Positions 16,777-27,309 of a stretch of 41,522 bases of DNA are shown piece by piece; positions within the stretch are counted from its first letter, which is position 1; each line of letters opens with the position of its first letter. Source of the stretch: Williamsia sp. (GTDB lineage: Bacteria > Actinomycetota > Actinomycetes > Mycobacteriales > Mycobacteriaceae); contig NZ_JAEMTF010000022.1 of assembly GCF_016462415.1 (NCBI RefSeq), forward strand, positions 10,924 through 52,445. Direction: 5' to 3'. The notes beneath the pieces were generated by a model. That model saw only the letters and a list, made by a program, of their open reading frames with translations, searched no databases and was not told the DNA's origin. The translations under genes were made by a program, and so were the position numbers.

Positions 16777-17565
16777 ATGACCGTCTCCGGAAAGCTTCGG
16801 CAGGAGATCGCCGATGCGCTGGCCGACGCCGAGTCCACGGCCACCGCGGTCGATCCGCCGACGGCCCGCTACGACGCGCTCGACGTCGTCGACGCCTACG
16901 AGATCCAGCTGATCAACATCCGGCGTCGCCTCGACGCCGGAGCGGTCGTCGCCGGGCACAAGGTGGGTCTGGCGTCGGAGGCGATGCAGAAGATGATGGG
17001 TGTCGACGAGCCGGACTACGGCCACCTCCTCGACACCATGCAGTACTTCGAGAACACCCCCATCGACGCGGCCCGCTTCTGCTTCCCGCGGGTCGAGGTG
17101 GAGGTCGGCTTCATCCTCGGCAAGGACCTCCCCGGCGAGGGCTGCACCAATGAGGACGTGATCGACGCGGTCGAGTGGGTGGTGCCGTCCATCGAGCTCA
17201 TCGACTCCCGCATCCGCGACTGGAAGATCACCCTCTGCGACACCATCGCCGACAACGCATCGTCGTGCGGATGGGTGCTCGGAGAGCAGCGTGTCGCGAT
17301 CGCCGACATCGACACCGGCGACATCGACGCCGAGCTGACGCGCAACGGCGAGGTCATCGCCAAGGGCAATTCGTCGGCGGTGCTGGGCCACCCGCTCACT
17401 GCGGTGTCGTGGTTGGCGCGCAAGGTCGATGGCTTCGGCGTGCGACTGAAGGCAGGCGACGTGATCCTGCCCGGCACCGCCACCCGCGCCATCGACATCC
17501 GATCGGGTGACCACTTCGTCGCCGACTTCGCCGGATTGGGAAGTGTCACCCTTGATTTCGTCTAG
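16777..17565 (+). CDS. hsaE: 2-Hydroxyhexa-2,4-dienoate hydratase HsaE
   Basis: This 262-residue member of the MhpD/FAH-like hydratase family contains AGHKVGLASEAMQKMMGVDEP, PRVEVEVGFILGKDLPG (metal-binding acidic ExE) and LGHPLTAVSWLARK. HsaE adds water to the C6 dienol from steroid ring A after meta-cleavage and hydrolysis, giving 4-hydroxy-2-oxohexanoate for HsaF. ATG 16777 has GAGAGG 8 bases upstream. It is the first gene of hsaE-hsaG-hsaF, the same order as in M. tuberculosis, and divergent from kstD with a KstR box between. Confidence 0.92.
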   Translation: MTVSGKLRQEIADALADAESTATAVDPPTARYDALDVVDAYEIQLINIRRRLDAGAVVAGHKVGLASEAMQKMMGVDEPDYGHLLDTMQYFENTPIDAARFCFPRVEVEVGFILGKDLPGEGCTNEDVIDAVEWVVPSIELIDSRIRDWKITLCDTIADNASSCGWVLGEQRVAIADIDTGDIDAELTRNGEVIAKGNSSAVLGHPLTAVSWLARKVDGFGVRLKAGDVILPGTATRAIDIRSGDHFVADFAGLGSVTLDFV

Positions 17566-17622
17566 ACAGCGGATCTCACCTGATTTTCGTCATGTATCGC
17601 CGTTCGAGTTGAGGAGTCACCC

Positions 17623-18522
17623 GTGACAGGCAAGGTCACCGCCGCGATCATCGGATCGGGCAACATCGGTACCGACCTGATGTACAAGCTGGAGCGGTCG
17701 GAGTACATCGCACCGCGCTGGATGGTCGGTATCGACGCCGACTCCGAGGGCATGAAGCGCGCCGCCGACCACGGGTTGATCACGATGTCCGGCGGTGCCG
17801 AGGAGCTCCTGAACTCATCGGAGAAGCCGGACTTCATCTTCGAGGCGACCTCGGCCTACGTTCACCGCGAGTACGCGCCGCGTTACGAGGCGGCCGGGAT
17901 CACCGCCATCGACCTCACCCCGGCCGCGGTCGGGCCGGCGGTCGTGCCACCGGCGAACCTGCGCGAGCACCTGTCGGCACCGAACACGAACATGATCACC
18001 TGCGGCGGCCAGGCCACCATCCCGATGGTGCACGCGGTGTCGTCGGTGGTGCCGGTGAGCTACGCCGAGATCGTCGCCTCGGTCGCGTCGGTGTCGGCCG
18101 GGCCCGGCACCCGCGCCAACATCGACGAGTTCACCAAGACGACGTCGGCGGGTGTGGTGTCGATCGGTGGTGCCGATCGCGGCAAGGCGATCATCATCCT
18201 GAACCCGGCCGACCCGCCGATGATCATGCGCGACACCATCTTCTGCGCCATCCCAGAGGACGCGGACACCGACGCGATCGCCGAGTCGATCCACAAGCGG
18301 GAGAAAGAGATCCAGCAGTACGTCCCCGGATACCGGCTGCTGCAGGATCCGCAGTTCGATCCGCCGAGCGTCATCAACGGTGGCATGGCGCGCGTGTCGA
18401 TCTTCGTGGAGGTCGAAGGCGCGGGGGACTTCCTGCCGCCCTACGCGGGCAACCTCGACATCATGACCGCGGCGGCCACCAAGGTCGGCGAAGAGCTGGC
18501 CAAGCAGAAACTGGGAGTGTGA
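17623..18522 (+). CDS. hsaG: Acylating propanal/acetaldehyde dehydrogenase HsaG
   Basis: This 299-residue enzyme has an NAD-binding [12 protein letters not shown] at residues 9-20 and the active-site cysteine C127 in [18 protein letters not shown]. It also has the family segments [15 protein letters not shown] and [20 protein letters not shown]. HsaG forms a channelling complex with the aldolase HsaF and converts propanal plus CoA to propionyl-CoA. GTG 17623 has GAGGAG 6 bases upstream. It is followed after 3 bases by hsaF. Confidence 0.93.
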   Translation: MTGKVTAAIIGSGNIGTDLMYKLERSEYIAPRWMVGIDADSEGMKRAADHGLITMSGGAEELLNSSEKPDFIFEATSAYVHREYAPRYEAAGITAIDLTPAAVGPAVVPPANLREHLSAPNTNMITCGGQATIPMVHAVSSVVPVSYAEIVASVASVSAGPGTRANIDEFTKTTSAGVVSIGGADRGKAIIILNPADPPMIMRDTIFCAIPEDADTDAIAESIHKREKEIQQYVPGYRLLQDPQFDPPSVINGGMARVSIFVEVEGAGDFLPPYAGNLDIMTAAATKVGEELAKQKLGV

Positions 18523-18525
18523 ATC

Positions 18526-19602
18526 GTGTTCGCAGACAGAGCTGATCTGATGGCCGGTGCGCGAAAGTACAGCGACACCCTCGACATCCGCATCACCGAT
18601 TCGTCGCTGCGCGACGGCAGCCACCACAAGCGTCACCAGTTCACCACCGACGACGTCCGCAACATCGTCGGTGCTCTCGACGGCGCCGGGGTGCCGGTCA
18701 TCGAGGTGACCCACGGTGACGGCCTCGGAGGCTCGTCGTTCAACTACGGCTTCTCCAAGACCCCGGAGCAGCAGCTGATCCGAGCAGCGGTGGAGACGGC
18801 GACGTCGGCGAAGATCGCGTTCCTGATGCTGCCCGGACTGGGCGTGAAGGACGACATCCGTGCCGCTCAGGACAACGGCGCGTCGATCTGCCGCATCGCC
18901 ACCCACTGCACCGAGGCCGATGTCTCCATCCAGCACTTCGGGCTGGCCCGTGAGCTCGGGTTGGAGACCGTCGGGTTCCTGATGATGTCGCACAGCCAGC
19001 CGCCGGAGGTGCTCGCGAAGCAGGCCCGCATCCAGGCCGACGCGGGGTGTCAGTGCGTGTACGTCGTCGACTCCGCCGGCGCACTGGTGCTCGAGCAGGT
19101 GTCGGATCGGGTGGCCGCGGTGGTCGCCGAGCTCGGGGACGACGCCCAGGTCGGGTTCCACGGTCACGAGAACCTCGACATCGCGGTCGCCAACTCGATC
19201 GCCGCCGTCCGTGCGGGTGCCCAGCAGATCGACGGCTCGGTCCGACGGTTCGGCGCCGGCGCGGGCAACACGCCGGTCGAGGCGTTCGTCGGGGTCTGCG
19301 ACAAGCTCGGCATCACCACCGGCGTCGACTTCATGAAGATCGCCGACGCCGCGCAGGACGTGGTGCGTCCGGTGATGCCGTCGGAGTGTCTGGTCGATCG
19401 TCCGTCGATGATGATGGGCTACGCGGGCTGCTACAGCTCGTTCCTCAAGCACGCCGAGGGCCACGCCGAGAAGTACGGGGTGTCGGCCGCCGACATCCTC
19501 CTCGAGGCCGGCGCCCGAAAGCTGGTGGGCGGCCAGGAGGACCAGCTCATCGACATCGCCCTCGAGTTGCTGAAAAAGCAGAACGCCAACGCCGGGGTCT
19601 GA
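18526..19602 (+). CDS. hsaF: 4-Hydroxy-2-oxohexanoate aldolase HsaF
   Basis: This 358-residue DRE-TIM metallolyase has [18 protein letters not shown] (R29 and D30 of the signature) and the metal-binding [11 protein letters not shown] (H212, H214). A C-terminal dimerisation domain is marked by [14 protein letters not shown]. HsaF splits 4-hydroxy-2-oxohexanoate into pyruvate and propanal, passing the aldehyde to HsaG. It starts at GTG 18526, 3 bases after hsaG. Its stop is followed 9 bases later by palindromic repeat B, which could end transcription of the operon. Confidence 0.93.
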   Translation: MFADRADLMAGARKYSDTLDIRITDSSLRDGSHHKRHQFTTDDVRNIVGALDGAGVPVIEVTHGDGLGGSSFNYGFSKTPEQQLIRAAVETATSAKIAFLMLPGLGVKDDIRAAQDNGASICRIATHCTEADVSIQHFGLARELGLETVGFLMMSHSQPPEVLAKQARIQADAGCQCVYVVDSAGALVLEQVSDRVAAVVAELGDDAQVGFHGHENLDIAVANSIAAVRAGAQQIDGSVRRFGAGAGNTPVEAFVGVCDKLGITTGVDFMKIADAAQDVVRPVMPSECLVDRPSMMMGYAGCYSSFLKHAEGHAEKYGVSAADILLEAGARKLVGGQEDQLIDIALELLKKQNANAGV

Positions 19603-19611
19603 CCCCCGCCA

Positions 19612-19680
19612 CCCGGAAATGTGTGGTTTCGGTGACGGCCACCTGGTGTTTTGGTCGCCGGAACCACACATTTCCGGGAG
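19612..19680. repeat. Palindromic repeat copy B
   Basis: Two 25-base arms (19612-19636 and 19654-19678) are inverted copies with only two differences; in RNA of the + strand both would be G-U pairs. The left arm begins CCCGGAAATGTGTGGTTTCG; the loop is 17 bases and contains CCACCTGG. The repeat sits between the convergent hsaF and nuclease stops. It has the same orientation and loop core (ACCTG) as copies A and C. A two-way terminator is possible, though no T-run is present. Confidence 0.85.
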
Positions 19681-20538
19681 TCAGGCTGCCGCTGGCTGCC
19701 ACCCGCGCGACAGGAGCGCGTGTCGAACCTGCGCGATGTACGCGTCGCGACCGCGCGTGAGTGTCCGCGCCACGGCGGGGAGAAGGATCCAGCCGTCTGT
19801 ACGGAGATCGTTCCACCGGCCGACGTCGTATGCATGTTGCTTGGCGTCTCGGTGATGCTCACCGTCGTATTCGCAAGCGACCTTGAACCGTGGCCACGCG
19901 ATGTCGAGTCGATACCGACCGCCGAACACCTCCCATTGCAATACGAAACCGGTGAGCCCGGCGTCGCTGAGCCACAGGCGCATTCGTGTCTCCCAGGGCG
20001 ACTCCGAATTGCGGTCGACCGCGGCGAGCGCACGGTGTGCCTTGCCGATACCCCAGTGGTTCTCCCACGTTCGCAACTCCGACCGCACGAGTTCAGGCAA
20101 GTCAGGGTGCCGGCGGGTCATCGCGTCGAGCGCGGCGACGGCATCTTCGCGGTGGTTGAAGCGCCCGAGGTCGATGGCGGTTCGCTCGAGTGTTGTGCAC
20201 CGGATGTCGTCGACGGTGGTCCATTGACTGTCGTCGAGTTGAACGCGTCGAACGGCCACTCCGTCGTGCTGTCGCCCGTTGACGGGGACGATGATCTCCG
20301 GGAGGGCGTCCGCGGGTCGGTACGGGTTGCCCCACAGTTCTGCTGCAGACCAGCCGCAGAGGACGCCGTAGGGATAGGCGACCGCCGCCGCGCGACCCAT
20401 CATCGCGAAGTCGGGCTCGAGATCGGATCGCACCCATACCCCGCGGAGGACGCGTCGATACTCGGTACGCATCCGGTACTGCGTCATCAGCCCGAGTAGG
20501 TCTGAGGTCGCCGCGGGGCCGTCGGGGAGTTCATCCAT
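19681..20538 (-). CDS. DUF559/Vsr-like nuclease-fold protein with AbiEi-like N-terminus
   Basis: The 285-residue protein has an N-terminal segment with LLGLMTQYRMRTEYRRVLRG, like the AbiEi-type winged helix. The C-terminal domain is the DUF559/very-short-patch-repair nuclease fold: SPWETRMRLWL (E183), YRLDIAWP (D212) and KVACEYDGEHHRD (E223, D225), a PD-(D/E)xK-like layout. Such proteins are common in Mycobacteriales, in many copies, and their function is not established. No ribosome site precedes ATG 20538, so the start is uncertain. Nothing links it to steroid metabolism: it lies on the opposite strand to hsaEGF and is bracketed by palindromic repeats B and C, which suggests an inserted unit. 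Confidence 0.75.
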   Translation of the reverse strand: MDELPDGPAATSDLLGLMTQYRMRTEYRRVLRGVWVRSDLEPDFAMMGRAAAVAYPYGVLCGWSAAELWGNPYRPADALPEIIVPVNGRQHDGVAVRRVQLDDSQWTTVDDIRCTTLERTAIDLGRFNHREDAVAALDAMTRRHPDLPELVRSELRTWENHWGIGKAHRALAAVDRNSESPWETRMRLWLSDAGLTGFVLQWEVFGGRYRLDIAWPRFKVACEYDGEHHRDAKQHAYDVGRWNDLRTDGWILLPAVARTLTRGRDAYIAQVRHALLSRGWQPAAA

Positions 20539-20577
20539 GTCGAGTTGGACCCGTCGCGGCCGAGTTCAGTTCCACCC

Positions 20578-20646
20578 GGCGAAAATGTGCGGTTTCGGCG
20601 AGCGCGACCTGCGGAAACGGTCACCGGAACCGCACATTTCCGGAAA
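20578..20646. repeat. Palindromic repeat copy C
   Basis: AAATGTGCGGTTTCGGCGA (20583-20601) and TCACCGGAACCGCACATTT (20621-20639) are inverted copies with two differences, both G-U compatible in + strand RNA. The loop is 19 bases and contains GACCTGCGG. The arms match copies A and B in sequence and orientation. It lies between the nuclease start and the stop of the VOC gene, both on the minus strand. Confidence 0.85.
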
Positions 20647-20657
20647 GAGGCGGGCAG

Positions 20658-21455
20658 CTACATTCCGGCGGGTGGGTGACCGAGGTTGAACACGGCGCCG
20701 AAGGGGTCCTTGACCGACGCCAGGGTTCCGTACGGGGTGTCCTCGCCGGGCATCAGCACCGAGCCGCCCAACGACCTCACCTGGTCCACGGTCGCCGCGA
20801 CATCGTCGACGGTGACGTACATCTGCCAGAACGACGGCGCCTCGGGAGGCAGCATCGTCGATGCGTTCATGATCCCGGAGTAGCTCATCTCGCCGTTGAA
20901 CACCTGCGAGTAGAAGTCCGGTCCCGGGCCGTCGGCGCCACCGGTCCCGACCTCCTCGAGGCGGGCCCCGGTCACCAGCGGATAGAACGCGCGCGATGCC
21001 GCGTAGTCCTTGCTCAGGCAGTCGAACCAGTAGGGCGCACCGTGCACACCCCACTCCGCGAAACCGGTGTGCGCGTTCGGCTGCCAGAACCCGATCGCCG
21101 CACCGGCGGTGTCGGTGAGGAGGAGCATCGTGCCCTCGGGTCCGACGGCCATCGGCGGGACGATCACGGTGCCGCCCGCCTCGATGGCCGCGGCGGCGGT
21201 GGCCTCGGCGTCGGCGGTGTGCAGATACACCGACCAGATGTTCGGCGGGGCGCCCGCGCCCTCCATGTACGGGCTCAGCCCGGCGACGCGGTGGCCGCGG
21301 ACGGTGAAGTTCTGGTACCCGCCGAACTCCTCGCGCGGCGGTTCCTCGACCTCCCATCCGAAGATCGCCCGGTAGAACTCGGCGGCGCCGGCCGGGTCGC
21401 TGCTCATCAGATCCATCCAGATGGGCGCGCCCAGCGGGGCGGAGTAGTCGGTCAT
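20658..21455 (-). CDS. Two-domain VOC (glyoxalase/bleomycin-resistance fold) protein
   Basis: The 265-residue protein has two VOC domains. The first (about residues 8-125) begins APIWMDLMSSDPAGAAEFYR with AIFGWEVEE. The second (about 140-262) has PYWFDCLSKDYAASRAFYPL and ends DPFGAVFNLGHPPAGM. It resembles the CFP30B/Rv0577 family of mycobacteria. It lacks the clear H-H-E triad of extradiol dioxygenases such as HsaC, so ring cleavage is unlikely; binding of a small molecule or an aldehyde is more plausible. ATG 21455 has AGAGGA 9 bases upstream. A link with the steroid pathway is not shown. Confidence 0.8.
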   Translation of the reverse strand: MTDYSAPLGAPIWMDLMSSDPAGAAEFYRAIFGWEVEEPPREEFGGYQNFTVRGHRVAGLSPYMEGAGAPPNIWSVYLHTADAEATAAAAIEAGGTVIVPPMAVGPEGTMLLLTDTAGAAIGFWQPNAHTGFAEWGVHGAPYWFDCLSKDYAASRAFYPLVTGARLEEVGTGGADGPGPDFYSQVFNGEMSYSGIMNASTMLPPEAPSFWQMYVTVDDVAATVDQVRSLGGSVLMPGEDTPYGTLASVKDPFGAVFNLGHPPAGM

Positions 21456-21540
21456 CGCAATGGTCCTCTCGCGCGGTGTCAGGTCACTGTGTCTGACCCG
21501 GGCGTCGGGCGAAAGTAATCGCGATGAACTCGTCGGACTC

Positions 21541-21918
21541 TCAGAAATACCCGTCGGGGTCGGTGTCCGGACCGTGCGGCGGGATGATCCCCTCGCTCAC
21601 CCCGTGATCGATGCTGGCCGACAGCCGCGAACACGTCGGCGTCATCGCCGGGTTGCCGCCCTCGGCCCGGACGCGCGTCAGCTCGTTGCACTGTTCGCGG
21701 GCATCGGCGTTCCACTGCACGCTGGTCTGGAACTCGCTGGTCTTCTTCACCAGCACACAGGCGTGACAGGCGCGGCACTCGATCTCCCGCATCCCGCCCC
21801 GCAGGTAGTGCGTCCGGTCGCGCTCGGTGGCCGAGCGCACGGAGTGCAGTCGCTGTGGGTCGTCACCGAAGTCCGGCGCCTTGGCCCAGCCCTTCGGTTT
21901 GTCGACGGCGCTGGTCAT
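21541..21918 (-). CDS. Small Cys-rich conserved protein downstream of kshA
   Basis: The 125-residue protein has a CRACHAC cluster (CxxCxxC, residues 48-54) and further cysteines in AREQCNEL and TPTCSRLS, so it may bind a metal or an iron-sulfur cluster. It shows no signal peptide or membrane span. It starts 6 bases after the kshA stop and must be co-transcribed. M. tuberculosis Rv3527 holds the same place after kshA (Rv3526) and is of unknown function; I think this is its counterpart but cannot align them. A role as a helper of the Rieske oxygenase is a guess from position and cysteines. Confidence 0.7.
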   Translation of the reverse strand: MTSAVDKPKGWAKAPDFGDDPQRLHSVRSATERDRTHYLRGGMREIECRACHACVLVKKTSEFQTSVQWNADAREQCNELTRVRAEGGNPAMTPTCSRLSASIDHGVSEGIIPPHGPDTDPDGYF

Positions 21919-21924
21919 CGACGA

Positions 21925-23133
21925 TCAGACCTTCGCGGCGTCGTTGGTGGCCTTGAGTTTCGCGGTCTCGGCGGCGACATCGGAGTCGGTGTCCTCACCG
22001 GCGGCCTTGCGACGCAGGTTGTCCTCGATCTCGACGCCCCAGTTCTCCAGGGCTTTCTCGGTGTCGATCTCGTACTCGTAGCGACCGGTCATCTCCTCGG
22101 TCACGTCGGCGACGTCGACGTAGAACTGCTCGTACCACCGGCGCAGCTGGTAGACGGGACCGTCCTCCTCCACGAGCAGCGGGTTGTCGATGCGGCTCTT
22201 GTGCTTCCAGATCTCCACGTCCTGCAGGAAACCGACCTCGACACCCTCGGAGATCTTGCGCGCCATGCCCTGGGCCTGCTTCTCCGACAGACCCTCCGGC
22301 TTCTTCGCCATCACGCCGAACATCAACACGAACGAGTTGTTGTCGATGGGGTAGTGGCAGTTGGTCAGGATCGTCTCGATCGCGTAGCCGCCATAGGTCT
22401 GGTGCATCGGGTTGAGCATGTACGCCGGGCCGTAGTACGCGGCGATCGACTTGAGGTAGCTGTCCCCGTACGCCGACGTCATCTCGATGTCGGGCCGGCC
22501 ACGCGAGTTCATGTACTGCGCGGCGGTCTCACCCTCGAAGACGTTCTTGAAGAAGTCCGGCAGGGCGTAGTGGATGTAGAAGAAGTGCGCCATGTCGACG
22601 ACGTTGTCGATGATCTCGCGGCAGTTGGAGCCCTCGATGACGATGCGGTTCCAGGTCCAGTCGGTCCATTCGTCGGTGCCCCACTCCTCGACGACGGGGA
22701 TCACCACGTCCTCCGGCGGGGGATTGCCCTCGGGGTCGTTGTAGACGAAGAGCTGCCCGCTGCGGACCATCGTCGGCCACGACCTGGTCTTGGCCAGCTT
22801 GGGTGCGCGCTTGGCGTAGGGCACGCCCGCGCACCGACCGTTGCCCTTCCAGCGCCAGTCGTGGAACGGGCACGCGATGTTGCCGTCCTTGACGCTGCCC
22901 TTGGACAGGTCGCCGCCCATGTGTCGGCAGTATGCGTCGAGAATGCTCACGTCGCCGGTCTCGGCATCCGCCCAGACCACCAACTTGGTCCCGAACGCAT
23001 CGATCGCATGGGGTGTGCCGTCGCGGTACTCATCGGCCAGGCCGATGCAGTGCCAGCCGCGCGCGAAACGGGTTGGCGGGGTCCCGGTGTCGATTTCCCG
23101 GACTGCAACGCCGTCGTCGTGCTTGTCTGACAT
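21925..23133 (-). CDS. kshA: 3-Ketosteroid 9-alpha-hydroxylase oxygenase KshA
   Basis: This 402-residue Rieske oxygenase has the [2Fe-2S] ligands C69, H71, C88 and H91 (AYCRHMGG and IACPFHDWRW). The mononuclear iron site has N177, D180, H183 and H188 (NVVDMAHFFYIHYALPDFF), with a likely third ligand Asp in FLQDVEIW. KshA with its reductase KshB hydroxylates C9, which with KstD activity breaks ring B open. No kshB is seen in the window, so the reductase is elsewhere. ATG 23133 has AGGAGG 7 bases upstream. It is divergent from hsaA, with three KstR-like sites between. Confidence 0.95.
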   Translation of the reverse strand: MSDKHDDGVAVREIDTGTPPTRFARGWHCIGLADEYRDGTPHAIDAFGTKLVVWADAETGDVSILDAYCRHMGGDLSKGSVKDGNIACPFHDWRWKGNGRCAGVPYAKRAPKLAKTRSWPTMVRSGQLFVYNDPEGNPPPEDVVIPVVEEWGTDEWTDWTWNRIVIEGSNCREIIDNVVDMAHFFYIHYALPDFFKNVFEGETAAQYMNSRGRPDIEMTSAYGDSYLKSIAAYYGPAYMLNPMHQTYGGYAIETILTNCHYPIDNNSFVLMFGVMAKKPEGLSEKQAQGMARKISEGVEVGFLQDVEIWKHKSRIDNPLLVEEDGPVYQLRRWYEQFYVDVADVTEEMTGRYEYEIDTEKALENWGVEIEDNLRRKAAGEDTDSDVAAETAKLKATNDAAKV

Positions 23134-23190
23134 CTGATGACCTCCTGGAGATCGAGCGATCCGGGCAGGGATCCTCGACGCGATACGTAC

Positions 23191-23204
23191 TAGAACACGT
23201 TACA
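23191..23204. promoter_or_regulatory. KstR operator on the kshA side of the kshA-hsaA region
   Basis: TAGAACACGTTACA fits TnnAACnnGTTnnA at all fixed positions. It lies 57 bases upstream of the kshA start. Confidence 0.87.
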
Positions 23205-23283
23205 GAAATGGGTGTTGAGACGCCAGCTGTAGGGCGGTTTTGCGGCGTTTGCCATCGGTAAACGCGCTGGCCTCGACATAAAT

Positions 23284-23297
23284 GAGAACGTGTTCTA
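23284..23297. promoter_or_regulatory. KstR-like operator on the hsaA side (one mismatch)
   Basis: GAGAACGTGTTCTA differs from TnnAACnnGTTnnA only in the first T. The palindromic core AGAACGTGTTCT is intact. It lies 50 bases before the hsaA start. Confidence 0.75.
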
Positions 23298-23305
23298 GTC
23301 TTGAT

Positions 23306-23319
23306 CGGAACACGTTCCA
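23306..23319. promoter_or_regulatory. Third KstR-like site, next to hsaA
   Basis: CGGAACACGTTCCA keeps the AACnnGTT core within a GGAACACGTTCC palindrome but lacks the first T. Its centre is 22 bases from that of the 23284 site, about two helical turns. Confidence 0.6.
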
Positions 23320-23347
23320 CCAGAGCGACGGATTGGGAGTTACGCAC

Positions 23348-25515
<2,168 letters not shown>

Positions 25516-25516
25516 C

Positions 25517-26089
25517 ATGGCCTACGTCTCGAGTGGGACGACGGATTTCGACTCGCGCCAGTTCCGCACGGCCATGGGCCAGTTCTGCACCGGCGTCACG
25601 GTCATCACCACCCTCGACGCCGAGGGGTCGCCGGCCGGCTTCGCCTGCCAGTCGTTCGCGGCACTGTCGCTCGACCCGCCCCTGGTCCTGTTCTGTCCCC
25701 AGAAGACCTCGCGCAGTTGGAAGATCATCGAGGCCGCGGGCAACTTCTGCGTGAACATCCTCTCCAACCATCAGCAGGACGTCAGTGCGACCTTCGGTGC
25801 CCCCGGCACCGACAAGTTCGCCGCCATCGAGTGGGACCCCTCGCCGTCCGGTCTCCCGGTCATCAAACGGTCCATCACGTGGGCCGAGTGCACCGTCGAA
25901 CGCGTCGAGGACGGCGGCGATCACCTCATCGTCATCGGGCGCGTCTCGACACTCGGCGAGATGCTGCAGGACAAGCCGCTGCTGTTCTACCGCGGCGGGT
26001 ACCTGTCCACCGAGCATCCGCGGGTCACACCCGCCCAGGCCGAACTCGACGACTTCCTCACCTGGACCGGAGGCGACACATGGCTGTGA
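25517..26089 (+). CDS. hsaB: Flavin reductase HsaB
   Basis: The 190-residue flavin reductase-like (FMN-binding split barrel) protein has FRTAMGQFCTGVTVITTLD, ACQSFAALSLDPPLVLFCP, NFCVNILSNHQQDVSATFG and a C-terminal GGYLSTEHP. HsaB supplies reduced flavin to HsaA using NADH. ATG 25517 follows the hsaC stop after 1 base; the longer frame upstream lies within hsaC. Its end overlaps the next gene by 10 bases. Confidence 0.93.
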   Translation: MAYVSSGTTDFDSRQFRTAMGQFCTGVTVITTLDAEGSPAGFACQSFAALSLDPPLVLFCPQKTSRSWKIIEAAGNFCVNILSNHQQDVSATFGAPGTDKFAAIEWDPSPSGLPVIKRSITWAECTVERVEDGGDHLIVIGRVSTLGEMLQDKPLLFYRGGYLSTEHPRVTPAQAELDDFLTWTGGDTWL

Positions 26090-27309
26090 GCAGCGACATC
26101 TCGGGCACCCAGGCGCATACCCCGCCCACCACGGTCGCCGACATCACCGCCCCGCTGACCGCGGCGATCGCCGAGGCCGAGCGCCTGATCGCATCCGCAG
26201 AATTCATCCGTTCCGACATCGACCTCGCCGAGGGGTACAGCTACCTCGGGCAGAGCGTGCACGCCGTGATGCAACTCGCCTGGGCCCGCGCCAAGACCCA
26301 CCCGTTCTTCGCGACGTCGACCGGCCCGTACACGAAGATGGGTCTCGACAACCCGGACACCCTCTACTACAGCGCCGACCTCGAGGCCGGCGCCGAGTAC
26401 CTGGTCACCGGGGTACGCGGCAGCACAACCGATCTGAGCTTCCAGGTGATCACCGGGGACTACAACCCGGACAAGGTGCCCGGCGGCGACGACGCGTTCG
26501 ACGACCGCCGTCTCGACATCGACCCCGACGGGTCGTTCCGAGTGCGCTTCGGTCCGCCCCGCGACGATCCCGGTCCGAACTATTTCGTCCTCGCCGACGG
26601 CGCCACCACCCTCGCCGTGCGCGAGGTGTTCAGCGACTGGAGCACCGAACGCAAGGGCTCGATCACCATCGAGCGCACCGACACCGTCGGGACACCAGCC
26701 GACGAACCAAATCTCGACGTGCTGACCAAGCGCTACCGCGTCGCGGGCAAGATGCTGCTCTCGCGCATCAACACGTGGTTCAACTTCCCCAAGTGGTTCT
26801 ACCTCGACAAGCCGGTGAACACCTTCACCGAACCCCGACTCACCCCGGGCGGACTGTCGACGCAGTACTCCTCGGTCGGCCACTTCGACCTCGCCGACGA
26901 CGAGGCCATGATCATCACCGTGCCGAGATCCGATGCGCCGTATCAGGGTTTCCAGCTCGGCAGCATGTGGTACATCTCGCTGGACTACGTGCACCACCAG
27001 ACGAGTCTGAACACCGCGCAGGCACAGGTCGATCCGGACGGACTCATCCGGATGGTCGTCTCCCGTCGCGATCCGCACGTGGCGAACTGGATCGAGACCA
27101 CCGGGCGCACCCACGGCATCATGCAGTTCCGCTGGCAGCGGGTCGCCGCGCCCGTCGAACCGAAGGACGGCCCGACCGCCGTGGTCGTGCCGTTCGACGA
27201 TGTGGCGCAGCACCTCCCGCACCTCGACCACAACCGCATCGACGACGCCGGGTGGCGGATGCGGATCGCCACGCGGCAGCGGGCGTTCGCGCAGAGGATG
27301 CTCGGATGA
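26080..27309 (+). CDS. DUF1214-type conserved protein of unknown function (Rv3531c-like)
   Basis: The 409-residue protein has no signal peptide. Its C-terminal part (about 285-405) has the DUF1214 look: DEAMIITVPRSDAPYQGFQL, GSMWYISLDYVHHQTSLNTA, RMVVSRRDPHVANWIETTGR and HGIMQFRWQ. Its place before an SDR and a sulfotransferase-like gene matches Rv3531c-Rv3530c-Rv3529c of M. tuberculosis, a trio in the KstR regulon without assigned steps. ATG 26080 has GGAGG 6 bases upstream; GTG 26086 is the alternative. It overlaps both neighbours, so it is co-translated with hsaB and the SDR gene. Function unknown. Confidence 0.8.
   Translation: MAVSSDISGTQAHTPPTTVADITAPLTAAIAEAERLIASAEFIRSDIDLAEGYSYLGQSVHAVMQLAWARAKTHPFFATSTGPYTKMGLDNPDTLYYSADLEAGAEYLVTGVRGSTTDLSFQVITGDYNPDKVPGGDDAFDDRRLDIDPDGSFRVRFGPPRDDPGPNYFVLADGATTLAVREVFSDWSTERKGSITIERTDTVGTPADEPNLDVLTKRYRVAGKMLLSRINTWFNFPKWFYLDKPVNTFTEPRLTPGGLSTQYSSVGHFDLADDEAMIITVPRSDAPYQGFQLGSMWYISLDYVHHQTSLNTAQAQVDPDGLIRMVVSRRDPHVANWIETTGRTHGIMQFRWQRVAAPVEPKDGPTAVVVPFDDVAQHLPHLDHNRIDDAGWRMRIATRQRAFAQRMLG

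Noticed and set aside
17815-19671. 618-residue open frame on the minus strand opposite hsaG-hsaF
   Set aside because: It is antisense to two genes with clear enzyme motifs, is rich in Arg, Gly, Asp and His as expected of an antisense GC-rich frame, and has no recognisable domain.
20658-21455. VOC protein as an extra extradiol dioxygenase of the pathway
   Set aside because: The H-H-E metal triad and the catalytic His/Tyr seen in HsaC are not evident.
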